This document shows positions 51,226 to 64,000 of a stretch of DNA of 64,000 nucleotides, one piece after another. Below the pieces are notes generated by a model, which saw nothing but the letters and a program-made list of their open reading frames with translations, was not told where the DNA came from and made no database searches. Numbering within the stretch: position 1 is the stretch's first letter; the number at the start of each line of letters is the position of its first letter. The translations under genes were made by a program, and so were the position numbers. Location of the stretch: positions 748,781-812,780 of the forward strand of contig NZ_LMRZ01000004.1 in the NCBI RefSeq assembly GCF_001428305.1, written 5' to 3'. The DNA comes from Janibacter sp. Soil728. GTDB lineage: Bacteria; Actinomycetota; Actinomycetes; Actinomycetales; Dermatophilaceae.

Positions 51226-53759
51226 TGCGGGCCCCCATCGAATGGCTGCGTGAGCTGACCGAGGTCGTCCCCGAGGCGAAGGGAGCGGATGTCGCCGCCT
51301 CCCTCGTGCGGGTGGGTCTGGAGGAAGAGGACATCTTCGGTGGCGAGAGCACCGGTCCTCTCGTCGTCGGCAAGGTCCTCGAGCGCACGCCCGAGGAGCA
51401 GAAGAACGGCAAGACGATCAACTGGTGCCGGGTGGACGTGGGTACCTCGTTGAACGCAGTCAACGGCTCCGCTGCCGAAGGGGTGGGCATCGTGTGCGGC
51501 GCGCACAACTTCGACGTCGGCGACCTCGTCGCGGTGATCCTGCCCGGCGGAGTGCTCCCGGGGAACTTCGAGATCGCGGCGCGCAAGACCTACGGCCACG
51601 TGAGCGCCGGGATGATCTGCTCCGCGATGGAGCTCGGCCTGGGCGAGGACCACGACGGCATCATCGTGCTCACCGAGTACTTCGCCGACCGCTCCGAGAC
51701 GCTGACGGGCCTCACCCCGGGTGATGACCTCATCCCCGTCTTCGGCCTGGACGCCGAGACCGTCGAGGTCAACGTCACGCCGGACCGCGGCTACTGCTTC
51801 TCCATGCGCGGGATCGCGCGCGAGTACGCGCTGTCGGAGGGCACTGCCTTCGTCGACCCGGCGGACCTGGTTGTCGCCGAGGCGACCGGGTCCGGCTACG
51901 AGGTTCGCCTCGCCGACGACGCTCCCGTCGACGGCGTGCCCGGATGTGACCGCTATGTCGCGCGCATCGTCCGCGGGATCGACGCCACGGCGCCATCACC
52001 GGAGTGGATGCAGCGCCGGCTCACCGAGGTCGGCATGCGCCCGATCTCGCTCGCCGTCGACGTCACCAACTACGTGATGATGCTGCTCGGTCAGCCCCTG
52101 CACGCCTTCGACCTCGACACCCTGTCGGGTGCGATCGAGGTGCGTCGTGCACGCGCTGGCGAGACCCTCAAGACCCTCGACGACGTCGAGCGGACCCTCG
52201 ACCCGACCGACCTGCTCATCACTGACGGGGGTACGACCCCGCTGGCCATCGCCGGTGTCATGGGCGGAGAGACGAGCGAGGTCACCGCCTCGACGGTCGA
52301 CGTCCTCGTCGAGGCCGCGCACTTCGACCCGGTGTCCGTCGCGCGTTCCGCCCGCCGCCACCGGCTGGCGACCGAGGCCTCCAAGCGCTTCGAGCGTGGA
52401 GTCGATCCTGCCGTCACTGCGGCCGCGGCGCAGCTGGCTGTCGACCTGCTCGTCGAGCACGGCGGCGGCACGGCTGACCCGAGCGCCACCGACGTGGGCA
52501 CGCCCGCGGCACCGTCGACGATCACCTTCGACCCGCAGCTGCCCACGCGGTACATCGGGTTGGAGTACCCGCGCGACGAGGTCGTCGCCAGCCTCACCGC
52601 GATCGGCTGCGCCGTGAGCGACGAAGGGGAGTCCCTCCGCGTCACCCCGCCCACCTGGCGTCCGGACCTGACCAACGGGCCCGACCTGGTCGAGGAGGTC
52701 GCGCGGGTGCGCGGCTACGACCAGATCCCCTCGGTCGTGCCGAGGGCCTCGGCAGGCCGCGGTCTGACCCATGAGCAGCGCGCCCGTCGAGTCGTCGCCC
52801 GCACCCTCGCGGCGACCGGTCTCGTCGAGGTCCTGTCCTACCCCTTCACCTCGTCGCAGCGCCATGACGACCTCGGTCACGCCGCGGACGATGTGCGCCG
52901 CGAGAGCGTCCGGCTGGCCAACCCGTTGCAGGACGAGGCGCCGCTGATGCGCACCTCGATCCTCGACACGCTGCTGGACACCTTGCGCCGCAATGTCTCC
53001 CGCGGTCAGCGCGACGTAGGCCTCTACGAGATCGGGCTGGTCACGGCAGGCGGGATCACCCCCCTTCCGCTGCCGCCGGGTGGGGTCGAGCCCGATGCCG
53101 AGACCCTCACGCGGATCCTCGACGGTGTCCCGGCGCAGCCGCGCCACGTCGCCATCGCGGCCACCGGTGCCGCACTGCCCGCGGGCCCGCACGGCGCCGC
53201 TCGAGCCGCCGACCCGACGGATGTCGTCGGCTGGGCGCGCGCGCTCGGAGCGGCCATCGGCGTGGAGCTGAGCGTCGAGGCGGCGCAGCGCACGCCCTTC
53301 CACCCCGGTCGGTGCGTCGCGGTGTCGCTGCCCGATGGCACGGTCGTCGGCCACGCCGGCGAGCTGCACCCCAAGGTGTGCGCGCGGCTGGAGCTGCCGG
53401 AGCGGACGGTCGCTGCCGAGCTCGACCTCGACGCGATCGTCGCCGCCTCGGGTGAGCCGGTGCGGCCCGCCCAGCTGTCGACCCAGCCGGTGGCCAACAC
53501 CGATGTCGCGCTCGTCGTCGACGAGGGCGTCCCGGCGGCCGCCGTCGCCGCGGCGCTGCGCTCGGGAGCGGGGAAGGATCTGGAGTCACTCACCCTCTTC
53601 GACGTCTACCGAGGTGACCAGGTCGGTGAGGGGCGCAAGTCCTTGGCCTACCGACTGACCTTCCGCGCCAATCGGACGCTCAAGACCGACGAGGTCAGCA
53701 AGCTGCGCGACACGGCGGTCGCTGCGGCGACGAGCGCCACGGGCGCCCAGCAGCGCTGA
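51225..53759 (+). CDS. pheT: Phenylalanine-tRNA ligase, beta subunit
   Basis: The 844-residue subunit recognises tRNA and edits Tyr-tRNAPhe. Domains run from the N-terminal EMAP-like tRNA-binding fold (about 40-150: VGKVLERTPEEQKNGKTINW, VCGAHNFDVGDLVAVILPG), through the B3/B4 editing region (MGGETSEVTASTVDVLVEAA) and the catalytic-like fold (VRGYDQIPSVVPRA), to the C-terminal ferredoxin-like anticodon-binding domain (VFRANRTLKTDEV-like end). Full normal length. Translationally coupled to pheS (TGATG). Confidence 0.97.
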   Translation: MRAPIEWLRELTEVVPEAKGADVAASLVRVGLEEEDIFGGESTGPLVVGKVLERTPEEQKNGKTINWCRVDVGTSLNAVNGSAAEGVGIVCGAHNFDVGDLVAVILPGGVLPGNFEIAARKTYGHVSAGMICSAMELGLGEDHDGIIVLTEYFADRSETLTGLTPGDDLIPVFGLDAETVEVNVTPDRGYCFSMRGIAREYALSEGTAFVDPADLVVAEATGSGYEVRLADDAPVDGVPGCDRYVARIVRGIDATAPSPEWMQRRLTEVGMRPISLAVDVTNYVMMLLGQPLHAFDLDTLSGAIEVRRARAGETLKTLDDVERTLDPTDLLITDGGTTPLAIAGVMGGETSEVTASTVDVLVEAAHFDPVSVARSARRHRLATEASKRFERGVDPAVTAAAAQLAVDLLVEHGGGTADPSATDVGTPAAPSTITFDPQLPTRYIGLEYPRDEVVASLTAIGCAVSDEGESLRVTPPTWRPDLTNGPDLVEEVARVRGYDQIPSVVPRASAGRGLTHEQRARRVVARTLAATGLVEVLSYPFTSSQRHDDLGHAADDVRRESVRLANPLQDEAPLMRTSILDTLLDTLRRNVSRGQRDVGLYEIGLVTAGGITPLPLPPGGVEPDAETLTRILDGVPAQPRHVAIAATGAALPAGPHGAARAADPTDVVGWARALGAAIGVELSVEAAQRTPFHPGRCVAVSLPDGTVVGHAGELHPKVCARLELPERTVAAELDLDAIVAASGEPVRPAQLSTQPVANTDVALVVDEGVPAAAVAAALRSGAGKDLESLTLFDVYRGDQVGEGRKSLAYRLTFRANRTLKTDEVSKLRDTAVAAATSATGAQQR

Positions 53760-56032
<2,273 letters not shown>

Positions 56033-56041
56033 GGACTAGCG

Positions 56042-57001
56042 ATGCCTGACAACTCCACCCTGCGCGGCGCCATCGACGCCGCGGCCCTGCGGGTCGCCCA
56101 GTCCAAGGCGATGACCCTCGTCGAGGCACTGCCGTGGCTCGAGCGCTTCCGCGGGGCGCTCGTCGTCATCAAGTACGGCGGCAACGCGATGACCGACGAC
56201 GCCCTCAAGGCGGCCTTTGCCGAGGACATCGTCTTCCTGCGGTTGGCCGGGCTGCGTCCCGTCGTCGTCCACGGTGGCGGCCCGCAGATCCAGGCGATGC
56301 TCGACCGGCTCGGTCTCGAGAGCGAGTTCAAGGGCGGCCTGCGCGTCACGACCCCCGAGGTCATGGACGTCGTGCGGATGGTCCTGACCGGGCAGGTCGG
56401 TCGCGAGCTCGTCGGCCTGCTCAACCAGCACGGACCCGTGGCCGTGGGTCTCTCCGGCGAGGACGCCGGTCTCTTCGGCGGTCGCCGCAAGAGCGTGACC
56501 ATCGACGGCGAGCTCGTCGACATCGGCCTCGTCGGTGACGTCGAGACGGTGAACCCGGCAGCGGTCCTGGACATCCTCGACGCCGGCCGCATCCCCGTCG
56601 TCTCGACCATCGCGCCCGACCTCGACGGCGAGGGCCAGGTGCTCAACGTCAACGCAGACACCGCCGCCGCAGCACTCGCGGTCGCACTGCGCGCTCACAA
56701 GCTGGTCGTCCTCACCGATGTCGACGGTGTCTACGCCGACTGGCCCGACCGCGACTCACTCCTGTCGCACCTGACCGCCTCGGGTGCCCGCGATCTGCTG
56801 ACGCGCGTCGACTCGGGCATGATCCCCAAGCTCGAAGCATGCATCCGCGCCGTCACCGAAGGTGTCCCGCAGGCGCACGTCGTCGACGGACGCCAACCCC
56901 ACTCGATGCTTCTGGAGCTGTTCACCTCCGAGGGCTTCGGCACGATGATCCTTCCCGACCCGCAGGACGACGACGACCAGGGCGAAGGGAGCCCGTCATG
57001 A
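56042..57001 (+). CDS. argB: Acetylglutamate kinase
   Basis: ArgB phosphorylates N-acetylglutamate and is usually the arginine-inhibited step. The 319-residue protein has [13 protein letters not shown] (ATP), [10 protein letters not shown] (substrate), and [12 protein letters not shown]. An N-terminal ~30-residue helix ([22 protein letters not shown]) typical of arginine-sensitive hexameric kinases is present, so feedback inhibition is likely. The ATG lies 9 bases after the argJ stop; the 3' end overlaps argD (ATGA). Confidence 0.96.
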   Translation: MPDNSTLRGAIDAAALRVAQSKAMTLVEALPWLERFRGALVVIKYGGNAMTDDALKAAFAEDIVFLRLAGLRPVVVHGGGPQIQAMLDRLGLESEFKGGLRVTTPEVMDVVRMVLTGQVGRELVGLLNQHGPVAVGLSGEDAGLFGGRRKSVTIDGELVDIGLVGDVETVNPAAVLDILDAGRIPVVSTIAPDLDGEGQVLNVNADTAAAALAVALRAHKLVVLTDVDGVYADWPDRDSLLSHLTASGARDLLTRVDSGMIPKLEACIRAVTEGVPQAHVVDGRQPHSMLLELFTSEGFGTMILPDPQDDDDQGEGSPS

Positions 57002-58206
57002 CTGAGATCTCCGCCTCGCACCAGGCGCTGCTGGAGCGTTACCGCGCCAGCCACATCGGCGTCTTCGGGCTGCCCGGGCTCGTCCTCGCGCGAGGCGACG
57101 GCGCCTACGTCTGGGACGTCGACGGCAACCGATACCTCGACCTGCTCGGCGGCATCGCCGTCAATGCCCTCGGCCACGGGCACCCCGAGCTCGTGGGGGC
57201 CATCTCCAAGCAGGCCGCCGAGCTGGTGCACGTCAGCAACTTCTTCACCACGCCTGCCCAGATCGAGGCCGCCGAGGCCGTGCTGCGCATCGCGCAGGCA
57301 CCACAGGGTTCGGGAGTCTTCTTCTGCAACAGCGGGTCCGAGGCCGTCGAGACGGCCATCAAGCTGTCGCGGCGCACCGGGCGCACCGGCATCGTCGCGG
57401 TCGGCGGCGCCTTCCACGGCCGGACCACCGGAGCCGTGAGCCTGACCCACAAGGAGGCCTACCGGGCCCCCTTCGAGCCCTTGCTGCCCGGGGTGTCGCA
57501 CGTCGCGCCCGGCGATGTCGAGGCACTGCGAGCGGCTGTCGGTCCCGACACGGCGATGGTCCTGCTCGAGCCGATCCAGGGTGAGGCCGGTGTCGTGGCA
57601 CCGCCGGTGGGGTACCTCGCTGCCGCACGTGAGATCACCCGTGACGCCGGCGCTCTGCTCGTGCTGGACGAGATCCAGACCGGTATCGGCCGCACGGGGG
57701 CCTGGTTCGCCCACCAGCTCGAGGGCGTCGTCCCCGACGCGATCACCATCGCCAAGGGGCTCGGCGGGGGAGTGCCCATCGGGGGGCTCGTCACCTTCGG
57801 CCCCGAGGTGACCGGTCTGCTCACGGCGGGTCAGCACGGCTCGACCTTCGGCGGCAACCCGCTGGCCTGCAGCGCCGCACTGGCCGTCCTGGCGACCATC
57901 GAGTCCGAGAGCCTCCTCGAGCACGCTGTCGCCGCCGGCGACTTCCTCGTCGACCGCGTCGAGGCCCTGGCGCACCCGCTCGTCACCGGGGTGCGCGGCG
58001 CCGGGCTGCTGCGCGCCATCACCCTCGCCCAGCCGATCGCACCCGCCGTCGCCCGACTCGCCCGCAGCCACGGCTTCATCGTCAACCCGGTGGCCGCCGG
58101 TGCGCTGCGCCTCGCACCGCCGCTCGTCATCACCACCGACCAGCTCGCCACCTTCGTCGACGCCCTCCCGGCGATCCTCGACGAGGCCGTCAAGGAGTCC
58201 GCATGA
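56998..58206 (+). CDS. argD: Acetylornithine aminotransferase
   Basis: This class III PLP aminotransferase makes N-acetylornithine. The 402-residue protein has [45 protein letters not shown] and the PLP-lysine motif [16 protein letters not shown]. In some bacteria it also serves lysine synthesis as DapC. ATG overlaps argB. Confidence 0.96.
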   Translation: MTEISASHQALLERYRASHIGVFGLPGLVLARGDGAYVWDVDGNRYLDLLGGIAVNALGHGHPELVGAISKQAAELVHVSNFFTTPAQIEAAEAVLRIAQAPQGSGVFFCNSGSEAVETAIKLSRRTGRTGIVAVGGAFHGRTTGAVSLTHKEAYRAPFEPLLPGVSHVAPGDVEALRAAVGPDTAMVLLEPIQGEAGVVAPPVGYLAAAREITRDAGALLVLDEIQTGIGRTGAWFAHQLEGVVPDAITIAKGLGGGVPIGGLVTFGPEVTGLLTAGQHGSTFGGNPLACSAALAVLATIESESLLEHAVAAGDFLVDRVEALAHPLVTGVRGAGLLRAITLAQPIAPAVARLARSHGFIVNPVAAGALRLAPPLVITTDQLATFVDALPAILDEAVKESA

Positions 58207-59137
58207 CCGCCCGCCACCTGCTCGCCGACGACGACCTGACCGCGCAGGAGCAGAGCGAGGTCCTCGACCTGGCTGCTGCCCTCAAGGCGGACCGGCACGC
58301 CGAGCAGCCGCTCGCCGGCCCGCGCGCCGTCGCGATCATCTTCGACAAGCCGACGCTGCGCACCCAGCTCTCCTTCGCGACGGGGGTCGCCGAGCTCGGC
58401 GGGTACCCGATGGCGGTCGACGGCAACCTGGCCCAGATCGGTACCCGTGAGTCGATCGCCGACGTCGCCCGTGTCGTCGGGCGCCAGGTCAGCGCGATCG
58501 TGTGGCGCACGCACGGTCAGGACCGGTTGGAGGAGATGGCCGCTCATGTCGACGTGCCGGTCGTCAATGCCCTGACCGACGACTACCACCCCTGCCAGCT
58601 GCTGGCCGACCTGCTGACGATCCGGGAGCACAAGGGCGCCACGGCCGGGCGCACCATCGCCTACGTCGGTGACGGGGCCAACAACATGTCGCACTCCTAC
58701 CTGCTCGCGTGCGCCCTCGCCGGGATGCACGTGCGGATCGGGACGCCGAGCACGCACCAGCCGTCCGCGGACGTCCTCGCCCGTGCCGAACGCATCGCCG
58801 CAGAGCAGGGCGGCTCCGTGCTCGTCACCGACGACCCGGTCGCTGCGGTGATCGATGCGGATGTCGTCGCCACCGACACCTGGGTCTCGATGGGCATGGA
58901 GGGGGAGAAGGGGGACCGCACCGGCCAGTCCTCGCCCTTCGCTCCCTTCGCCGTCACGCGCGAGCTCATGGTGCAGGCCGCCGATGACGCCATCGTCTTG
59001 CACTGCCTGCCCGCCTACCGCGGTCTCGAGATCGCGGCCGAGGTCATCGACGGCGAGCAGTCGGTCGTCTGGGACGAGGCCGAAAACCGGCTGCACGCCC
59101 AGAAGGCCCTCCTCACCTTCCTGCTGCGCGCCTCGTC

Positions 59138-59141
<4 letters not shown>
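58203..59141 (+). CDS. argF: Ornithine carbamoyltransferase
   Basis: ArgF makes citrulline from ornithine and carbamoyl phosphate. The 312-residue protein has the carbamoyl-phosphate loop [12 protein letters not shown] (variant of STRT, as in other actinobacteria), [22 protein letters not shown] (HPCQ) and the ornithine/Zn-type motif [12 protein letters not shown] overlaps argD. Confidence 0.96.
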
Positions 59142-61092
<1,951 letters not shown>

Positions 61093-61094
61093 CA

Positions 61095-61718
61095 GTGCGT
61101 GCGCGGGGACGCCGGTGGGGCAGGGCCGACCTGACCGGTGACCCCCTCCTCGTCGCCAGGGCACTGCTCGGGGCGTACGTCGTCGCCGGACCCGTGACGC
61201 TGCGTCTGACCGAGGTGGAGGCCTACTGGGGGAGCAAGGATCCGGGCTCTCACGGCTATCGAGGGATGACGCCGCGCACCGAGGTGATGTTCGGTCCGCC
61301 CGGGCACCTCTACGTCTATCGCTCCTACGGCATCCACTGGTGCGCGAACATCGTGTGCGGCACCGCGGGGGAGTGTGCTGCCGTCCTGCTGCGGGCCGGC
61401 GAGGTCGTCGCCGGGCACGACGTCGTGGCCGAGCGCCGTCCCGGTGTGCCCGTGCGGGACCTGGCGCGCGGCCCCGGGCGGCTGACGAAGACCCTTGGGC
61501 TCGTGGGGGAGGACGACGGAGCCTCGCTGGTCGGGCGGGGTGCCCCCTTCGCCCTGTACGGGCCGCCGGAGCCCGTCCCGGACACGATCGTGAGGACCGG
61601 TCCCCGGGTGGGGGTCTCCGGCCCCGGGGGTGACGGCGAGACCTATCCCTGGCGCATGTGGATCGACGGCGAGCCGAGCGTGTCGGTCTATCGCCCGGGC
61701 AAGGTCAGGCGGGGTTGA
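61095..61718 (+). CDS. 3-methyladenine DNA glycosylase (AAG/MPG type)
   Basis: The enzyme excises alkylated purines. The 207-residue protein has LLGAYVV, the catalytic Glu E42 in RLTEVEAYWG, DPGSHGYRGMTPRTEVMFGPPG and the DNA-intercalating YVYRSYGIHWCANIV segment. ARGPGRLTKTLGL completes the fold. The GTG start lies 2 bases after argH, so it is probably read through from the arg operon. Its 3' end overlaps the convergent bfr gene by 14 bases. Confidence 0.93.
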   Translation: MRARGRRWGRADLTGDPLLVARALLGAYVVAGPVTLRLTEVEAYWGSKDPGSHGYRGMTPRTEVMFGPPGHLYVYRSYGIHWCANIVCGTAGECAAVLLRAGEVVAGHDVVAERRPGVPVRDLARGPGRLTKTLGLVGEDDGASLVGRGAPFALYGPPEPVPDTIVRTGPRVGVSGPGGDGETYPWRMWIDGEPSVSVYRPGKVRRG

Positions 61719-62193
61719 CGCCCACGTCGACCTGCTGGGCCAGGTAGTTCTCCATCCCGACGCGCGCGCACGCGTCGAGCTGGGCCTCGAACCAGTCGGC
61801 GTGACGCTCCTCGTCACGCGCCATCTCCTCGAAGACGGACGCCGTGGCGTGGTCCCCGAGCTCGTGGCACTCGGCTGCAGCAGCGTTGAACTGCTTGACC
61901 GCGACGATCTCGCTGGCGAGCGCGAGCTCGAGCATCTCCACGGCGTTCTCGCCGATCTGGATGTTGTTGAGCTTCTGCACGTTGGGGTGCCCGTCGAACA
62001 TGAGGATGCGCTCGATCAGCTCGTCCGCGTCCTTCATCTCGCCGATCGACAGGTCGTAGAAGACCTTGCCCAGTCGGGGGAGGCCCCAGTTGTCGAGCAT
62101 CCTCGCGTGGAGGAAGTAGGCATTGACGACGGTCAGCTCGAGGGTGAGGGCCTCGTTGAGGAGTGTGACGACTCGAGGGTCAGCTGGCTTCAC
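61705..62193 (-). CDS. bfr: Bacterioferritin
   Basis: Bfr stores iron in a 24-mer with heme between subunits. The 162-residue four-helix protein has the heme-ligand Met M53 in GEMKDADELIERIL. Ferroxidase ligands correspond to E19, E52, E95, E128 and H131, but the histidine equal to E. coli H54 is replaced by D55. NAYFLHARM and the closing NYLAQQ are typical. It overlaps bfd by 14 bases and shares its promoter and iron box. The D55 change may alter ferroxidase chemistry. Confidence 0.95.
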   Translation of the reverse strand: MKPADPRVVTLLNEALTLELTVVNAYFLHARMLDNWGLPRLGKVFYDLSIGEMKDADELIERILMFDGHPNVQKLNNIQIGENAVEMLELALASEIVAVKQFNAAAAECHELGDHATASVFEEMARDEERHADWFEAQLDACARVGMENYLAQQVDVGVNPA

Positions 62194-62416
62194 GATCTAC
62201 CTCCGCGGGAGTGGTGGCGAGCCCGTGATCGGCCTCACTCTCCACACTCTCGCAGAGAATGCGGCGCACTGAGAAGACACAGGCCCCGCAATCACGGCCC
62301 GCGCCGGTGCTCGTGCATGCCTGGGAGAGGGTCCTCGCGCCGGCCATCGCGGCAGCGGCGATCTCCCGATCGCTGACGACGGCGCAGTGGCACACGATCA
62401 CGAGGTTCTCTCCCAT
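62180..62416 (-). CDS. bfd: Bacterioferritin-associated ferredoxin
   Basis: Bfd carries a [2Fe-2S] cluster and donates electrons to Bfr to release stored iron. The 78-residue protein has the four cluster cysteines C9, C11 (VCHC) and C43, C46 (CGAC) in the BFD-like pattern C-x-C...C-x2-C. The ATG at 62416 opens MGENLVIVCHC. It precedes and overlaps bfr. An iron box at 62426-62444 lies just upstream, so the pair is probably iron-regulated. Confidence 0.95.
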   Translation of the reverse strand: MGENLVIVCHCAVVSDREIAAAAMAGARTLSQACTSTGAGRDCGACVFSVRRILCESVESEADHGLATTPAEVDREAS

Positions 62417-62425
62417 CACGTTTAC

Positions 62426-62444
62426 TGAGGTGAGGCACACCTTA
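62426..62444 (-). promoter_or_regulatory. Iron box upstream of bfd-bfr
   Basis: TGAGGTGAGGCACACCTTA matches 14 of 19 positions of the IdeR/DtxR consensus and lies 10 bases before the bfd ATG. In mycobacteria IdeR activates bfrA and represses siderophore genes, so the direction of control here is open. Confidence 0.65.
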
Positions 62445-62575
62445 GCGGGACGAAGGGAGTGCCTGTCACCGGGTGTTCCACATGGCGGACCGGTGCGCCT
62501 CACGGTCGCTCGTCCCTGCCATGGCAGGCTGGGGAGCGGCTCGCGGCCGCGCGCCGGCACATCCCGGAAGGACCG

Positions 62576-63844
62576 ATGAAGACCGTGACCGACATCCTCG
62601 ACGAGCTGCAGTGGCGTGGACTGGTGGCCCAGACCACCGACGAGACCGCCCTGCGACAGGCCTTCGCCGACGGACCGATCACGCTCTATTGCGGATTCGA
62701 CCCCACGGCTCCCTCGCTGCACTTCGGCAACCTCGTACAGCTGATCGTCCTGCGTCACCTGCAGCGGGCCGGTCACCGCGTGATCTGTCTCGTCGGTGGG
62801 TCGACCGGACTCATCGGAGACCCGCGTCCGAGCGCTGAGCGTGTGCTGAAGACCAAGGAGCAGACCGCCGAGTGGGTCGGACGCATCCAGGAACAGGTGC
62901 GGCCCTTCCTCGACTTCGAGGGGGACAACCCGGCGATCACCGTCAACAACCTCGACTGGACCGCGCCGATGTCCGCGCTGGACTTCCTGCGCGACATCGG
63001 CAAGCACTTCCGGGTCAACCAGATGGTCCGCAAGGACGCGGTCGCTGCACGTCTGAAGAGTGACGAGGGGATCTCCTACACGGAGTTCAGCTACCAGATC
63101 CTCCAAGGCCTCGACTTCCTCCAGCTCTTCCGCGAGTACGGCTGCACGTTGCAGACCGGCGGCCAGGACCAGTGGGGCAACCTCACGGCCGGGTCGGACC
63201 TCATCCATCGCGCCGAGGGGAAGTCGGTCCACCTGCTGACGACGCCCCTGATCACCGACGCCAACGGCAACAAGTTCGGCAAGTCGGAGGGCAATGCCGT
63301 CTGGCTCGACGCAGAGATGACCAGCCCGTACGCCTTCTACCAGTACTGGCTCAACGTCGAGGACGCGTCCGTGGTCACGCTGCTCAAGGTCTTCACCGAC
63401 CGCAGCCTGGAGGAGATCGCCGAGCTCGAGCGGCTCGTGGCCGACGAGCCCTTCCGACGTGCCGCCCAGAAGGCTCTGGCTGTCGACATGACGACTCTCG
63501 TGCACGGGGAGGAAGCCACCGCCTCGGTCCAGGCGGCGTCCGAGGCACTCTTCGGCAAGGGGGACCTCGGTGCGCTCGACCTCGGGACCCTCGTCGACGC
63601 CACTGCGGAGCTGCCGGGCGCTGATGTCCCCGCCGGCACGGGAGTGCTCGACGCGCTCGTGGCCACGGGCCTCGTGGACTCGAAGAAGGCCGCTCGCCGC
63701 GCCATCGGCGACGGCGCGGTCTCGATCAACGGGGACAAGATCTCCGACGAGGCGCACGTGCTGAGCCCCGGGGAGTACCTCCACGGACGGGTGGCCGTGT
63801 TGCGTCGCGGCCGCAAGAACTTGGCCGCAGCACGCCAGTCCTGA
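62576..63844 (+). CDS. tyrS: Tyrosine-tRNA ligase
   Basis: The class I synthetase has 422 residues, full length. The HIGH-like HFGN lies at 49-52 in APSLHFGNLVQ, the KMSKS-like KFGKS at 233-237, and a C-terminal S4 domain at about 355-415 (KKAARRAIGDGAVSINGDKI). The ATG at 62576 follows GGAAGGACCG. Between bfd and tyrS (62445-62575) I see no T-box; actinobacteria generally lack T-boxes for tyrS. Confidence 0.97.
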   Translation: MKTVTDILDELQWRGLVAQTTDETALRQAFADGPITLYCGFDPTAPSLHFGNLVQLIVLRHLQRAGHRVICLVGGSTGLIGDPRPSAERVLKTKEQTAEWVGRIQEQVRPFLDFEGDNPAITVNNLDWTAPMSALDFLRDIGKHFRVNQMVRKDAVAARLKSDEGISYTEFSYQILQGLDFLQLFREYGCTLQTGGQDQWGNLTAGSDLIHRAEGKSVHLLTTPLITDANGNKFGKSEGNAVWLDAEMTSPYAFYQYWLNVEDASVVTLLKVFTDRSLEEIAELERLVADEPFRRAAQKALAVDMTTLVHGEEATASVQAASEALFGKGDLGALDLGTLVDATAELPGADVPAGTGVLDALVATGLVDSKKAARRAIGDGAVSINGDKISDEAHVLSPGEYLHGRVAVLRRGRKNLAAARQS

Positions 63845-63862
63845 CCAGGCACCAGACCTCCC

Positions 63863-63906
63863 ATCGGGGGCGGACCCCCCGAAAATCCGGGGGATTCGCC
63901 CCCGAT
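63863..63906 (+). terminator. tyrS terminator
   Basis: Outer 10-bp stem ATCGGGGGCG/CGCCCCCGAT (63863-63872, 63897-63906) encloses an inner CCCCCG/CGGGGG stem (76-81 with 88-93 of the same century). It is followed by TT and lies 19 bases after the stop. Confidence 0.88.
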
Positions 63907-64000
63907 TTGGCGCATGGGGTGGCGGTGACCTAATGTTCTCGATGTCAGCCCGAGAGGGAGGAACGGACACCAAGTGGCAGCCCTTGCTGGGTTGCACCAA
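63907..64000 (+). promoter_or_regulatory. Promoter and start of the next transcription unit at the window edge
   Basis: TTGGCG (63907-63912) and TAATGT (63931-63936), spacer 18, form a good promoter directly after the tyrS terminator. A GGGAGG (63956-63961) precedes a GTG at 63974 that opens nine codons (MAALAGLHQ if translated) to the edge. The unit could equally be a non-coding or rRNA leader; there is too little sequence to tell. Confidence 0.45.

Noticed and set aside
62445..62575. T-box or other leader before tyrS
   Set aside because: No T-box consensus, specifier loop or terminator is visible, and actinobacterial tyrS genes rarely use T-boxes.
63845..64000. Start of a 16S rRNA gene at the right edge
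   Set aside because: No rRNA sequence such as the 16S 5' end is present; only a terminator, promoter and possible short leader can be seen.

Overview
The window is a gene-dense, very GC-rich chromosomal segment of an actinobacterium. Gene content points to the Micrococcales, possibly near Intrasporangiaceae/Janibacter; that placement is an inference without a database search. Evidence for Actinobacteria includes a PucR-type FasR regulator beside fabD-fabH-acpP-fabF, homodimeric AceE next to FasR, GlnA2-GlnE, PriA in place of HisA, DUF3052 next to an AhpE peroxiredoxin, polyphosphate glucokinase, and many leaderless genes with a TAGACT-like -10 box 6-8 nt before the start codon. Gene order from accD to glnE broadly follows M. 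tuberculosis Rv2220-Rv2247, so most of the window is conserved core genome. I see no prophage, insertion sequence or CRISPR array.

Layout. 1-5.5 kb (minus): fatty-acid synthesis operon fasR, fabD, fabH, acpP, fabF, accD (partial). FabD carries a degenerate biotinyl-like C-terminal domain, and a 13-bp perfect hairpin lies between acpP and fabF. 5.7-9.9 kb: argG of the long E. coli-like type, a secreted glycerophosphodiesterase, an iron-box-controlled HugZ-like protein and a MOSC protein. 10-16.7 kb: aceE, fdhD, two PH-domain membrane proteins, a DUF3052 protein and AhpE. 16.8-24 kb: a 2OG-Fe(II) oxygenase, tRNA-Val(TAC), Nif3, a zinc-ribbon coiled-coil protein, a small membrane protein, rhodanese-MetZ, YaaA and an RNB-family RNase. 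24.1-25.3 kb: a yybP-ykoY Mn2+ riboswitch controlling a GDT1-family transporter, then RNase P RNA. 25.3-30.1 kb: APC permease, PpgK, methionine aminopeptidase, a small conserved protein, a methyltransferase and PanB. 30.3-37 kb: secreted M6 metalloprotease, GlnA2 and GlnE.

37-42.9 kb: the histidine operon hisD-C-B-(unknown)-H-priA followed by an SseB-like gene. 42.9-45.3 kb: infC-rpmI-rplT with an attenuator-like leader and a probable AUC start on infC, followed by an rRNA methyltransferase. 45.4-47.5 kb: catalase and its Fur-family regulator. 47.5-50.1 kb: two tandem paralogues pairing a WXG100-like helical head with a beta-propeller-like C-terminal domain, each behind the same 22-bp promoter element. 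This is the most novel-looking locus. 50.1-53.8 kb: pheST. 53.8-61.1 kb: argC-J-B-D-F-R-H with two ARG boxes overlapping a leaderless promoter. 61.1-64 kb: 3-methyladenine glycosylase, bfd-bfr behind an iron box, tyrS, and a strong terminator followed by a new promoter at the window edge.

Functional threads are anabolism (fatty acids, Arg, His, Met, pantothenate, glutamine control), translation (PheST, TyrS, IF3, L35, L20, tRNA-Val, RNase P) and metal/peroxide homeostasis (Mn riboswitch, two iron boxes, Fur-catalase, AhpE, YaaA, Bfr/Bfd). No unannotated gap exceeds 300 bases.
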